A stretch of 9,701 bases of DNA, taken from Nanobdellota archaeon (GTDB lineage Archaea > Nanobdellota > Nanobdellia > Woesearchaeales > CG1-02-33-12). Numbering within the stretch: the stretch's first letter is position 1; each line of letters opens with the position of its first letter. Positions 1-6,499 of the stretch are shown piece by piece. The DNA lies in NCBI GenBank assembly GCA_018901315.1, contig JAHIFA010000004.1, positions 1 to 9,701 on the forward strand. The letters are read 5' to 3'. Made by a program: the position numbers and the translations under genes. Under the pieces are notes generated by a model that saw nothing but the letters and a program-made list of their open reading frames with translations, made no database searches and was not told where the DNA came from.

Positions 1-45
1 ACAAGATGGGGATTAATAATTGGGATGCATAAAAATCAGAAGATG

Positions 46-53
46 TATAAATT
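46..53 (+). promoter_or_regulatory. TATA box of small membrane protein gene
   Basis: The sequence TATAAATT lies about 27 bases upstream of the ATG at 77. This is the spacing expected when transcription starts at or next to the start codon, and no Shine-Dalgarno sequence precedes that ATG. Both points favour a leaderless mRNA and the ATG at 77 as the start. Confidence 0.5.
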
Positions 54-76
54 CTAATAACATTATTGAATGTAGA

Positions 77-316
77 ATGAACAAAACAGGCAGACTGGAT
101 GGTTTAAGCATAGCTATAATAATCATAATAATACTGCTAGTTATCTGGTTTATTAGCAGGTTAATTGGTGGAAGCCTGGGATTCGAAGAATTAGTAATTG
201 GCCTTTTGATTGCAAATTTAGGGTACTCTTTTTATTTAAGGGATTCTATAAACAAACTAGATTCAAAGATTTGTGGGCATCTTGGATGGCATAAAGGGAA
301 GAATAGTAAACAATAA
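77..316 (+). CDS. Small two-helix membrane protein, function unknown
   Basis: This is a 79-residue protein that I cannot assign to a named family. A very hydrophobic first helix spans about residues 9-30, with a run of isoleucines. A second spans about 37-53 and is followed by a charged tail containing GHLGWHKG near residues 67-74. I expect a small integral membrane protein. The frame can be extended to a TTG at 20, but that would add a basic, polar N-terminus with no ribosome site. The ATG at 77 has a TATA box at leaderless distance, so I chose it. The gene ends 40 bases before the orphan DP2 stop codon at 356-358, towards which it is convergent. No catalytic motif is visible. Confidence 0.6.
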   Translation: MNKTGRLDGLSIAIIIIIILLVIWFISRLIGGSLGFEELVIGLLIANLGYSFYLRDSINKLDSKICGHLGWHKGKNSKQ

Positions 317-328
317 TTCTTTATTAGC

Positions 329-336
329 AAAAAAAA
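329..336 (-). terminator. T-tract terminator beyond the displaced DP2 tail
   Basis: Eight A residues on the + strand read as T8 on the - strand, about 20 bases past the stop codon of the orphan DP2 fragment. Archaeal termination commonly uses such U-tracts. I infer that this was the original terminator of the polymerase operon before the insert at 398-1324 arrived. Confidence 0.4.
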
Positions 337-345
337 TAATTATGG

Positions 346-397
346 TTAAAAGAAACTAGCCAAACCACTTGCCAAGGCCTTCCTGTCTTTCCTTGTC
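346..397 (-). repeat. Direct repeat copy 1 (orphan DP2 3' end)
   Basis: These 52 bases match 1325-1376 at 49 positions by hand alignment, in the same orientation. Mismatches are at 359 and at 386-387. Similarity stops abruptly at both ends, which suggests a recombination junction and not gradual decay. The repeat covers the last 14 codons of DP2 including the stop, plus 10 bases downstream. Confidence 0.9.
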
Positions 398-403
398 AAA
401 TTC
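356..403 (-). pseudogene. Orphan C-terminal fragment of DNA polymerase D large subunit
   Basis: Read on the - strand, this piece encodes DKERQEGLGKWFG and a stop. That matches the DP2 C-terminus at 1335-1376 except for one Lys-to-Arg change; the last Gly codon differs synonymously. It includes the PCNA-interacting motif QEGLGKWF. An in-frame TGA lies just upstream on the coding strand (404-406) and there is no start codon, so it is not expected to be translated as a protein of its own. I read it as the old end of the DP2 gene, cut off by the insertion carrying the TraB-like gene. A simple local duplication is the alternative. Confidence 0.7.
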
Positions 404-471
404 TCAGGCAGTAAGCATCAAAATCTAATATTATTAATTCTTTCTACTAAATAGTAATTAAAATAAAAAAG

Positions 472-480
472 TTTATAAAT
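472..480 (+). promoter_or_regulatory. TATA box of TraB-like gene
   Basis: TTTATAAAT is centred about 27 bases before the ATG at 503, with an A-rich stretch just upstream where a TFB-recognition element would lie. There is no Shine-Dalgarno sequence before the ATG. A leaderless transcript starting near 502 is the simplest reading. Confidence 0.6.
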
Positions 481-502
481 AATGAATTTCTAACAATCAA
501 TA

Positions 503-1276
503 ATGGCTTACATAGATTTTGAAAGTAATGGAATAGAATATAGACTGATTTTAGCTGAACATGAAACTAAAAGAAAAGAACCAATAGATGGGCTTGATGC
601 TTTAATAGTGGAAACTGGTTTTATTGACCAAGAAGATTATGCAGATTATTTAACCAAAGAACCCATGTTAGCAAATTACTTAAAGGAAATTCGAGAAAGA
701 GAAATTCCAATTTATTCCGTTGATAATAAAGGTAGAGGTAAGTTATTGTTTATAGCTACATGTGTCACACATTTTTTAATTCCCCCAATAATAGCTTATG
801 GAGTTTTAAAGTTGGCGGGTGCTGATGGTGATACCGCATCCAATGTGGCTTCATACACGTTGTGGGGAGAGGGAGCTCTTTTTGTACTTCCAAGTTTTTT
901 AGGTAATAATATTTCTAAATTCTTTGCAAAAATTAATTCAATTTTAAGCTTAATTAGACAAACACCAGATATAGAATTAAGAAATGCATTAACAGCTAGA
1001 AAAATAAAGAAAGGGGTTGTACCTCATTTACTTGAAAAATATCCTAAACGTTTTTCTAATAAATCTCCTAAGATTGGGATAATATATGGTGCAGCACATA
1101 CCGGAATTAAAGAATGTTTAGAAAGTGATTCACGAGCAGGATTTTCCTTAGGGTTACATAAACACTATGGGTTGAAATTTATTCTTGATAAAAATATATT
1201 GAATGATGTTTATGAATATCATCTAAATAAGGGTGGTCCTACTACATATGATAGGTTCCAAGTAGAATTAATCTAA
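503..1276 (+). CDS. TraB/PrgY-like membrane protein
   Basis: This 257-residue protein has the pattern of the TraB/PrgY group. An early strand with AEH (residues 18-20) is followed by ALIVETG with Glu37, then RNALTARKI (160-168), then IGIIYGAAHTGI (191-202), which contains the GxxH-type motif. Hydrophobic stretches at about 81-105 and 117-135 suggest membrane association, inserted between the conserved blocks. Characterised relatives include bacterial PrgY, which limits pheromone signalling, and the related Tiki metalloproteases. The activity of archaeal members is not established, so I assign no substrate. The ATG at 503 is supported by a TATA box 27 bases upstream. The gene converges on DP2, ending 58 bases from its stop, and lies between the two DP2-tail repeats, so it may be recently acquired. 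The family call rests on motif reading only. Confidence 0.6.
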   Translation: MAYIDFESNGIEYRLILAEHETKRKEPIDGLDALIVETGFIDQEDYADYLTKEPMLANYLKEIREREIPIYSVDNKGRGKLLFIATCVTHFLIPPIIAYGVLKLAGADGDTASNVASYTLWGEGALFVLPSFLGNNISKFFAKINSILSLIRQTPDIELRNALTARKIKKGVVPHLLEKYPKRFSNKSPKIGIIYGAAHTGIKECLESDSRAGFSLGLHKHYGLKFILDKNILNDVYEYHLNKGGPTTYDRFQVELI

Positions 1277-1280
1277 AAAC

Positions 1281-1303
1281 TTTTTTCATAATTTAGAGTT
1301 TTT
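1281..1303 (+). terminator. T-rich terminator region after TraB-like gene
   Basis: A T6 run at 1281-1286 and a T5 run at 1299-1303 follow the stop codon at 1274-1276 within 30 bases, which suits U-tract termination in archaea. No strong hairpin is visible. Confidence 0.4.
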
Positions 1304-1324
1304 CTCGATTGTGTGCAACATACC

Positions 1325-1376
1325 TTAAAAGAAACTAACCAAACCACTTGCCAAGGCCTTCCTGCTTTTCCTTGTC
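1325..1376 (-). repeat. Direct repeat copy 2 (functional DP2 3' end)
   Basis: This partner of 346-397 forms the actual end of the intact DP2 gene: 13 C-terminal codons with the PCNA-binding box, the TAG stop and 10 bases beyond it. On the - strand those 10 bases read as TTTCTTTTAA, which could serve as a weak U-tract terminator carried with the repeat. Confidence 0.9.
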
Positions 1377-4300
1377 TTTGCCAAAGACATCATCCACTCT
1401 TCTCTTTGTAAGCTCAAGGGTCTGCTTTAAATAAGCAGGAACATTATACTTATTGGCCAGGCTAATGCTTGGCTCAAGGTATTTAATAATTGAGCCTTCT
1501 GATATTGTAAAAATTATTCTGCCACTGCATGAATCACACTTGCCTATCAAAGGAGGCCTCCTGAACTTTTTATTGCATTTAACACACCTGAACTGCTGTA
1601 TAGAGAATTTTCTTAGATTGCCTTTTATATCCTTTATAAAATGCTTGTCAATTACCATTGCTGCAACCTCTGCTTCATTAACAGCCCTTATCTTTTCTGC
1701 AAGCTCCATCTGGCCCTTAAGCTTGTCTTCCATTGAGGGAATTGCCTTGTAAGCAGAGCATAAAACACCTGAATTGATATTTTCAACCGGATGTGTGTAA
1801 CCCATATTCTCATACTGGTTTATTGTTCCTAATCTGGTGCTTACCTGGTTTAAATTTAAATCTCTGGGATTATTGTATTTGTTGCAGGCCTCATAAAACT
1901 CAAGAGGGTATTTCCACCCAACATCCAGGTCAAAGAACATGTCATCCACCTCTGAAGGGGTAAGTTTTGATGTCAATACAAGGCATGCATCCTGCGTCGA
2001 GCCCCTATGGGCAGGCAGGAATTGCCTAGAAAAATTAAGAAATGCATCCATAGCCAGCATTACACTTGCTTCGTCACCATCACAATCACGCCTTGTTGCA
2101 GCATGGATCATAGGATGTGCATAAAATCCCTGTGTTTTTGAAAATCCTATTATTCTGCAAACTATTCCTGCAGATGTGTGTGGAGCAAGTGCAATAACAA
2201 GCTGCCCTGCTAAATCTTCTGGAGATTTAAGGTTATAATATGGTTTTTCCCCATAAAATCTAACTAAAAGGTCATCAACAAAATTTGCAATATTAAACAA
2301 AACAGTATCAGCACCAGCCTCAGCTGAATCAGGACATGAAGGCAATATAATATCTTGGGGTTTTATTTCTAATACCTGACCATCATTCTCAATCTCTTTT
2401 CCATATATATCCTTTACATAACCCATTTCTTTTAACTTTTTAATTGATGTTCTTATCTCTCTTGGCTTGAAATGTGTTATTGGCAATTGGGTCATATCAT
2501 ATCTTGTTGTTCCATCTTTGTTTACATAAATATCATGCTCTGCTCTTAATATTCCTTTAATAAAATGTTCTGGTATATGCTCTTTGTTTGACGTACCCCT
2601 CACTCCTTTTATTAAATCGGGGCAAGTCTTTATTTTTAATGCTGTAAGCCCTGCATTAAAATAATGGTTTATGTCTATGCTTTGAGTTTTGTATGCTTTT
2701 GCTTCTCCATGCTTGCATTTATTTGTTTCAATATTTCCACAGATGTTGCAGTAATATAATTTTTTTGTCTTCCTGCCACAAATCTCACAAACAGGAAAAA
2801 TAGTTTCTTTATTGCATTTTTCACATTTGTAGATTGGAAAATCTGAGGTTATTTTTTTATTTTTCAGTGCAGCCTGAAAGGACCTTAAACGGTCACCCTC
2901 CTGGCCTATAGGAAATAAGACATGCGGGCTTCCGGTTAGTTTTCTCATCTTTGCCTTCTCTGGCCTGCCCATTCTTGCGCCGATAAATATCCCTGATTTA
3001 TCCCTTACTTCTATTTTTGACAAAAGGTTTATTATATCCAGTGCATTTTTTTCCTTGTTTTCTTCAATTATTTTACTTGATTTTTCAATATCCTCTTTTT
3101 CTGAAATTCCCAGGTTAGACAAAAAAGCAATTGCATCACCTTCCCTAATAACCACAAATTCATTGTTTACAGCAGAATGCTGGACACCAATAAGCTCAAG
3201 AACCCTTTTTGGCTCTTCTTTTAAAGGCAGAACAATTTTTATTTTGCTCTCCTCCCTTATAATTTTCATCTTATTAAGCCAATTTATAAGAATTTTTAAT
3301 TCACTAAAAGAAATAGTCTTCCAATGAAATGTATAGGTTGGGTGCAATGGAATATTAAGTTGTTTTGATAATTTTATCGCATCCTGTGCCAGGGGTTTAA
3401 TATAAAACGGGTTTTTTAATAATTCAGATAAATTATCTTCAGGAATGCCAATTAAATTTGATAATTTAATAATATCAAGTGTTCCAAACATATCAACAAT
3501 TGCCTTTTCAAGCTCCTGTATCCACCACTCCTCGCAGTACCCAGGTGGCACTAAGATATGTGCCCTGTTGAAAAAATCCCCATAACTAATAAGTATATCA
3601 CCAAGGAAAATAATCTCTTTAATATCTTTAACATACTTTTTTGCTTCCTGCTCTGAGTTTAATCTTAAGACAGACCCATTATTCAGCTTAACAATTGGCC
3701 CCTCAATACAATTGCAGGGGCTAACAGTAGTTGCCTTTCCTGGCCTTTCAACTTTAAGCTGTGTTCCTGTTGCAATATAATTCTGCAGTACAACCATTGT
3801 GGCAGGGCTTATGCTGGTTGCAGAATAACCAGATGTTCTTGAGCGGCCATACCTCAATCTAAAGCCTCCTGTTCTTAAAGGAAATGCTAGTATTGGCCTG
3901 CCTGCAACTAAATCCTGTATAAAAGTGTAGTTTGGTGTGATTTTCTCACCAGCATTATTGATTTTTCCTTTTGCCTTAACCTCTTTTTGTATGTCTAAAA
4001 ATTCCTCAAGAAAATTCCATTGCTCTAAATCAAATTCTTTGCTGAATTTTGAAAGCCTGTTCCATAATTTGGGAGCTTTTTGCGCAAGGCATTCTGCAAA
4101 AACAAGACAAGCTCCCCCTCTTATTCTGTTTGTTCCTATTCTCTCAATATCCTTATAATTTGAGACATCTATTTTCTCTGTTGGATCCCCATCTATCTGA
4201 ACGGGAAGGTTTCTTGCCAAGAATGCAAGCTCTTTCTCGCTTGGGAGATATTGCAGGTTTGTTGCCCTTTCATGATAATCAAGAACCTCTCTTATAATCC

Positions 4301-4880
4301 TATTAATCTCTTTTTCTGTTGGGTCATATGGGGAATAACCCATCTTTTTTCTTACATAATCTGCAATAAGCACAGAAACAGAGCCTCCTGTTCCTCCAGC
4401 GCTTCTTATTGGGCCAGAGTACATAAGGGCAAAATAATCTTTTCCATCCCTTCTTTTCCTTATATCAAGCCCAACAAATCCTTCCAAGGGAGAAGCAACA
4501 GTTCCCATTGTATGATAAGCAAATCCCACTCTTATGCCGACTTCCATTGCTTCTTTTTTATCTTTAAATTTGCAGAATTTCTCTTTTGCAATTTCTTCTG
4601 CAATAATCAATGAGATTTTCCAATCCATTGCTTTATACTTTTTTTCTAAATCAAGAATTCTCTTTGATATGCCAGAACCAATTATTTGCGGCGCAACTGT
4701 TGAAATCAAGCCCTCAACTCTTTCAGCCATATTTTTTGCAAGAGGTATATCCACTTTAATCTCAGGGTCATAACCCTTTTTTTTTGCTTTATTGGCCAGG
4801 TTATATTCAGTTTTAATCTTGGAATCTATTTCATTAAAGTATAATTCCATTTCCGGGCTTGTTTGTATTTGTTCCTGCAT
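1335..4880 (-). CDS. polC: DNA polymerase D large (catalytic) subunit DP2
   Basis: This is the catalytic subunit of the archaeal replicative polymerase PolD, which pairs with DP1. Numbering is from the ATG at 4880 (1181 residues, normal for the family). The GPIRSAGGTGG block is near 156-166, ARMGRPEK begins at 635, and a cysteine cluster lies at 686-722 (C686, C689, C698, C701, C711, C714, C722). The active-site loop RRDCDGDE carries Asp932 and Asp934, matching the acidic pair of the double-psi beta-barrel catalytic centre. A second zinc ribbon is at C1099/C1102 and C1115/C1118. The tail QEGLGKWF (1173-1180) is a consensus PCNA-interacting box. No intein is present. A TTG at 4892 is possible, but the ATG at 4880 has GGAG six bases upstream and starts one base after the DP1 stop. 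The tail is duplicated at 346-397. Confidence 0.97.
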   Translation of the reverse strand: MQEQIQTSPEMELYFNEIDSKIKTEYNLANKAKKKGYDPEIKVDIPLAKNMAERVEGLISTVAPQIIGSGISKRILDLEKKYKAMDWKISLIIAEEIAKEKFCKFKDKKEAMEVGIRVGFAYHTMGTVASPLEGFVGLDIRKRRDGKDYFALMYSGPIRSAGGTGGSVSVLIADYVRKKMGYSPYDPTEKEINRIIREVLDYHERATNLQYLPSEKELAFLARNLPVQIDGDPTEKIDVSNYKDIERIGTNRIRGGACLVFAECLAQKAPKLWNRLSKFSKEFDLEQWNFLEEFLDIQKEVKAKGKINNAGEKITPNYTFIQDLVAGRPILAFPLRTGGFRLRYGRSRTSGYSATSISPATMVVLQNYIATGTQLKVERPGKATTVSPCNCIEGPIVKLNNGSVLRLNSEQEAKKYVKDIKEIIFLGDILISYGDFFNRAHILVPPGYCEEWWIQELEKAIVDMFGTLDIIKLSNLIGIPEDNLSELLKNPFYIKPLAQDAIKLSKQLNIPLHPTYTFHWKTISFSELKILINWLNKMKIIREESKIKIVLPLKEEPKRVLELIGVQHSAVNNEFVVIREGDAIAFLSNLGISEKEDIEKSSKIIEENKEKNALDIINLLSKIEVRDKSGIFIGARMGRPEKAKMRKLTGSPHVLFPIGQEGDRLRSFQAALKNKKITSDFPIYKCEKCNKETIFPVCEICGRKTKKLYYCNICGNIETNKCKHGEAKAYKTQSIDINHYFNAGLTALKIKTCPDLIKGVRGTSNKEHIPEHFIKGILRAEHDIYVNKDGTTRYDMTQLPITHFKPREIRTSIKKLKEMGYVKDIYGKEIENDGQVLEIKPQDIILPSCPDSAEAGADTVLFNIANFVDDLLVRFYGEKPYYNLKSPEDLAGQLVIALAPHTSAGIVCRIIGFSKTQGFYAHPMIHAATRRDCDGDEASVMLAMDAFLNFSRQFLPAHRGSTQDACLVLTSKLTPSEVDDMFFDLDVGWKYPLEFYEACNKYNNPRDLNLNQVSTRLGTINQYENMGYTHPVENINSGVLCSAYKAIPSMEDKLKGQMELAEKIRAVNEAEVAAMVIDKHFIKDIKGNLRKFSIQQFRCVKCNKKFRRPPLIGKCDSCSGRIIFTISEGSIIKYLEPSISLANKYNVPAYLKQTLELTKRRVDDVFGKDKEKQEGLGKWFG

Positions 4881-4881
4881 C

Positions 4882-6462
4882 TTACTCTCCAAATTTAAGT
4901 ATTTTAACTTCTCTTGTCTGCAAGTTGATAATTGGGACTCTGCATGGTTCCGGGTGGTGTCCTACCTTTTCCTGAAATGCTGTTTTGCTCTGCCAGCATG
5001 AGCCGCATATCATAGTTACATTGCGATAATTTGAAACAGATGATTTATGGATATGTCCTGTTAAAAAAAAGTCTGGGACACTGCTTATAACAAGAGGGTC
5101 TCTTTTGACATCAGGGATATATAATGTTGATTTATGTGTTGGTGCAAGATGCCTTCTTTGCAATAAAAATTTCATCATAAGATCTGGCCTGTCATACCCT
5201 CCCTGGTTTCTTATTGACTCCACATTGGCAATAAAGTAATCAAATGAAAATCCATGATAAAATAAAACATCAAAACCTGGAAAATCTTTTGTAAAACCTA
5301 TGTTAATCATTGCTGGATTAGAAATCATAATAACATTAGGCAATTCCCAGATAGCAGCTGCAAAATCCTTGTAAAGTTCTGGCTGCGGCTCTGCTATTCT
5401 CATAGCATCGTGATTCCCGGGGCAGATAATTAATTTTATATGAGAAGGTATTTGTTTTAACAGTTTTGCACACTCATTATACTGTTGGTATATATCTTTT
5501 ATTAACAGCTCAGAATCCTGCCCGGGGTATATCCCCACTCCATCAACTAAATCACCCACAATAAAAATATATTTAACTTTACTTGCAATTTCTTTTTGCT
5601 TTTCATTTCCTGTCTGGCAATTAATCCATTTAATAAATTTATTAAATTCTTCTGGCAGAAAATCAAGAGAACCAATATGCAAATCTGAAAGGCAGATTGC
5701 ATAAGCATCATAGGGTGCTTTTTTAAGCTCTTTTTGCAGAGGTATGTCAGGCCATAAAACATTATTGGCAAAAACAATATTTTCTCCATTCACCCCTGTT
5801 ATGCCTATTACTTCATCCAAAACAATATCTTTTGCTGCTTTAATTAAATCTGTTTTATTTTTGCTGATAAGAATGCTGATTGATCCTGTTTGGTCTTCTA
5901 ATTTTAGTATTATATTGTTATTTTTAGTTATTTTTTTGTCATTAACAAGGCCTATCAAAGAAATGGTTTCTTTTTCTTTTTTATTGATAATCCTGTTAAT
6001 AGACATGAGGTTTTGTAATTCCTGCCTGTTTTTAAGCATGTTTTCTATAGCTTTATACCTTGAATTAAAGAATGAAACAAAATCCTTAACATCCCTTTTT
6101 TTTGATTCTTCATTATATGAAAATAATATTTTAACATCTGGCTCTTCATTGCTTTTGGTTATATCAAAATAATCAATAAATTTATGGTATAATATTTTAT
6201 CTCTGCCCTTTTCATAAAGCACTTTCAATCTTTCAAATTCAAACCAGTTTATATCCTGAATATTTTTATTTAATAACCTCTGGTGTATATCATTATTTAG
6301 CAATAAAAAATCATTTGAAATTATTTTATTTGATACCAAATTATATAATTTTTCTGAATCTGTTTCAGAAGTTATTTTATCAATGAAATCAGGGCTTATA
6401 AGAAGATTATTCTTTAAAAAAAAATTAACTACCTCTTTTTGTTTAGAAATATTCTCTTTCAT
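4882..6462 (-). CDS. polB: DNA polymerase D small subunit DP1 (3'-5' proofreading exonuclease)
   Basis: DP1 (526 residues) is the Mre11-like proofreading subunit of PolD. The N-terminal third is lysine- and asparagine-rich and poorly recognisable. An OB fold spans about residues 167-234 and a calcineurin-like phosphoesterase domain about 250-510. All metal-site motifs are intact: SDLH (Asp260, His262), GDLVD (Asp304), GNHD (Asn350, His351), FYHG (His403) and GHIH (His470, His472). The exonuclease is therefore expected to be active, unlike the degenerate eukaryotic B-subunits. The gene lies between orc1 (32-base gap) and DP2 (one base between the DP1 stop and the DP2 ATG), consistent with one operon and equimolar subunits. 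No Shine-Dalgarno sequence precedes its ATG, in contrast to DP2. The gap upstream contains two overlapping palindromes. Confidence 0.96.
   Translation of the reverse strand: MKENISKQKEVVNFFLKNNLLISPDFIDKITSETDSEKLYNLVSNKIISNDFLLLNNDIHQRLLNKNIQDINWFEFERLKVLYEKGRDKILYHKFIDYFDITKSNEEPDVKILFSYNEESKKRDVKDFVSFFNSRYKAIENMLKNRQELQNLMSINRIINKKEKETISLIGLVNDKKITKNNNIILKLEDQTGSISILISKNKTDLIKAAKDIVLDEVIGITGVNGENIVFANNVLWPDIPLQKELKKAPYDAYAICLSDLHIGSLDFLPEEFNKFIKWINCQTGNEKQKEIASKVKYIFIVGDLVDGVGIYPGQDSELLIKDIYQQYNECAKLLKQIPSHIKLIICPGNHDAMRIAEPQPELYKDFAAAIWELPNVIMISNPAMINIGFTKDFPGFDVLFYHGFSFDYFIANVESIRNQGGYDRPDLMMKFLLQRRHLAPTHKSTLYIPDVKRDPLVISSVPDFFLTGHIHKSSVSNYRNVTMICGSCWQSKTAFQEKVGHHPEPCRVPIINLQTREVKILKFGE
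4885..4890 (-). promoter_or_regulatory. Shine-Dalgarno site of DP2
   Basis: GGAGAG on the - strand places GGAG six bases before the ATG at 4880. It lies inside the last codons of DP1, which suggests translational coupling. It also decides against the TTG at 4892, which overlaps this site. Confidence 0.65.
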
Positions 6463-6474
6463 TTTTCAGGTGAG

Positions 6475-6499
6475 AAGAATTATTCTTGATTAAATCAAG
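6475..6499 (-). promoter_or_regulatory. Overlapping palindromes between orc1 and DP1
   Basis: CTTGATTAAATCAAG (6485-6499) and AAGAATTATTCTT (6475-6487), written as + strand, are perfect inverted repeats with a single central base. They share three bases. In the transcript they could form two short, mutually exclusive hairpins (5-bp stems) across the orc1 stop codon and just upstream of DP1. They may affect mRNA processing or DP1 translation, or be chance in AT-rich DNA. Confidence 0.3.

Larger units (their letters stand above)
398..1324. mobile_element. Candidate inserted segment at the 3' end of the DP2 gene
   Basis: This segment lies between the two 52-base DP2-tail repeats (repeat period 979 bases). 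It carries one complete gene with its own promoter. Direct repeats in which a target gene's 3' end is duplicated, so that the gene remains intact, are the classic footprint of site-specific integration into gene ends. No integrase, transposase or terminal inverted repeat is visible, so this could be a remnant, a cargo cassette or a product of homologous recombination. Leucine in the enclosed gene is mostly TTA (about 18-19 of 31 by eye), while the adjoining end of DP2 mixes CTT, CTG and TTA. Confidence 0.4.

Noticed and set aside
20..76. TTG-initiated extension of the small membrane protein
   Set aside because: The TATA box at 46-53 lies inside the extension and is spaced for a start at 77; no ribosome site precedes 20.
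1335..4880. Possible intein in DP2
   Set aside because: Inteins are common in archaeal DP2, but conserved blocks run continuously, total length is normal, and no intein splice-junction pattern or endonuclease domain is seen.
1335..4880. Other + strand frames of 60-120 codons opposite DP2
   Set aside because: All are antisense to strongly conserved DP2 protein sequence and show no coherent domain or ribosome site.
4881..4892. TTG start for DP2 overlapping DP1
   Set aside because: The GGAG at 4887-4890 overlaps that TTG and is properly spaced for the ATG at 4880.
5744..6172. 142-codon + strand frame inside DP1
   Set aside because: It lies opposite the OB-fold and N-terminal coding sequence of DP1, whose frame has clear domain motifs; the translation is a hydrophobic shadow without a promoter.
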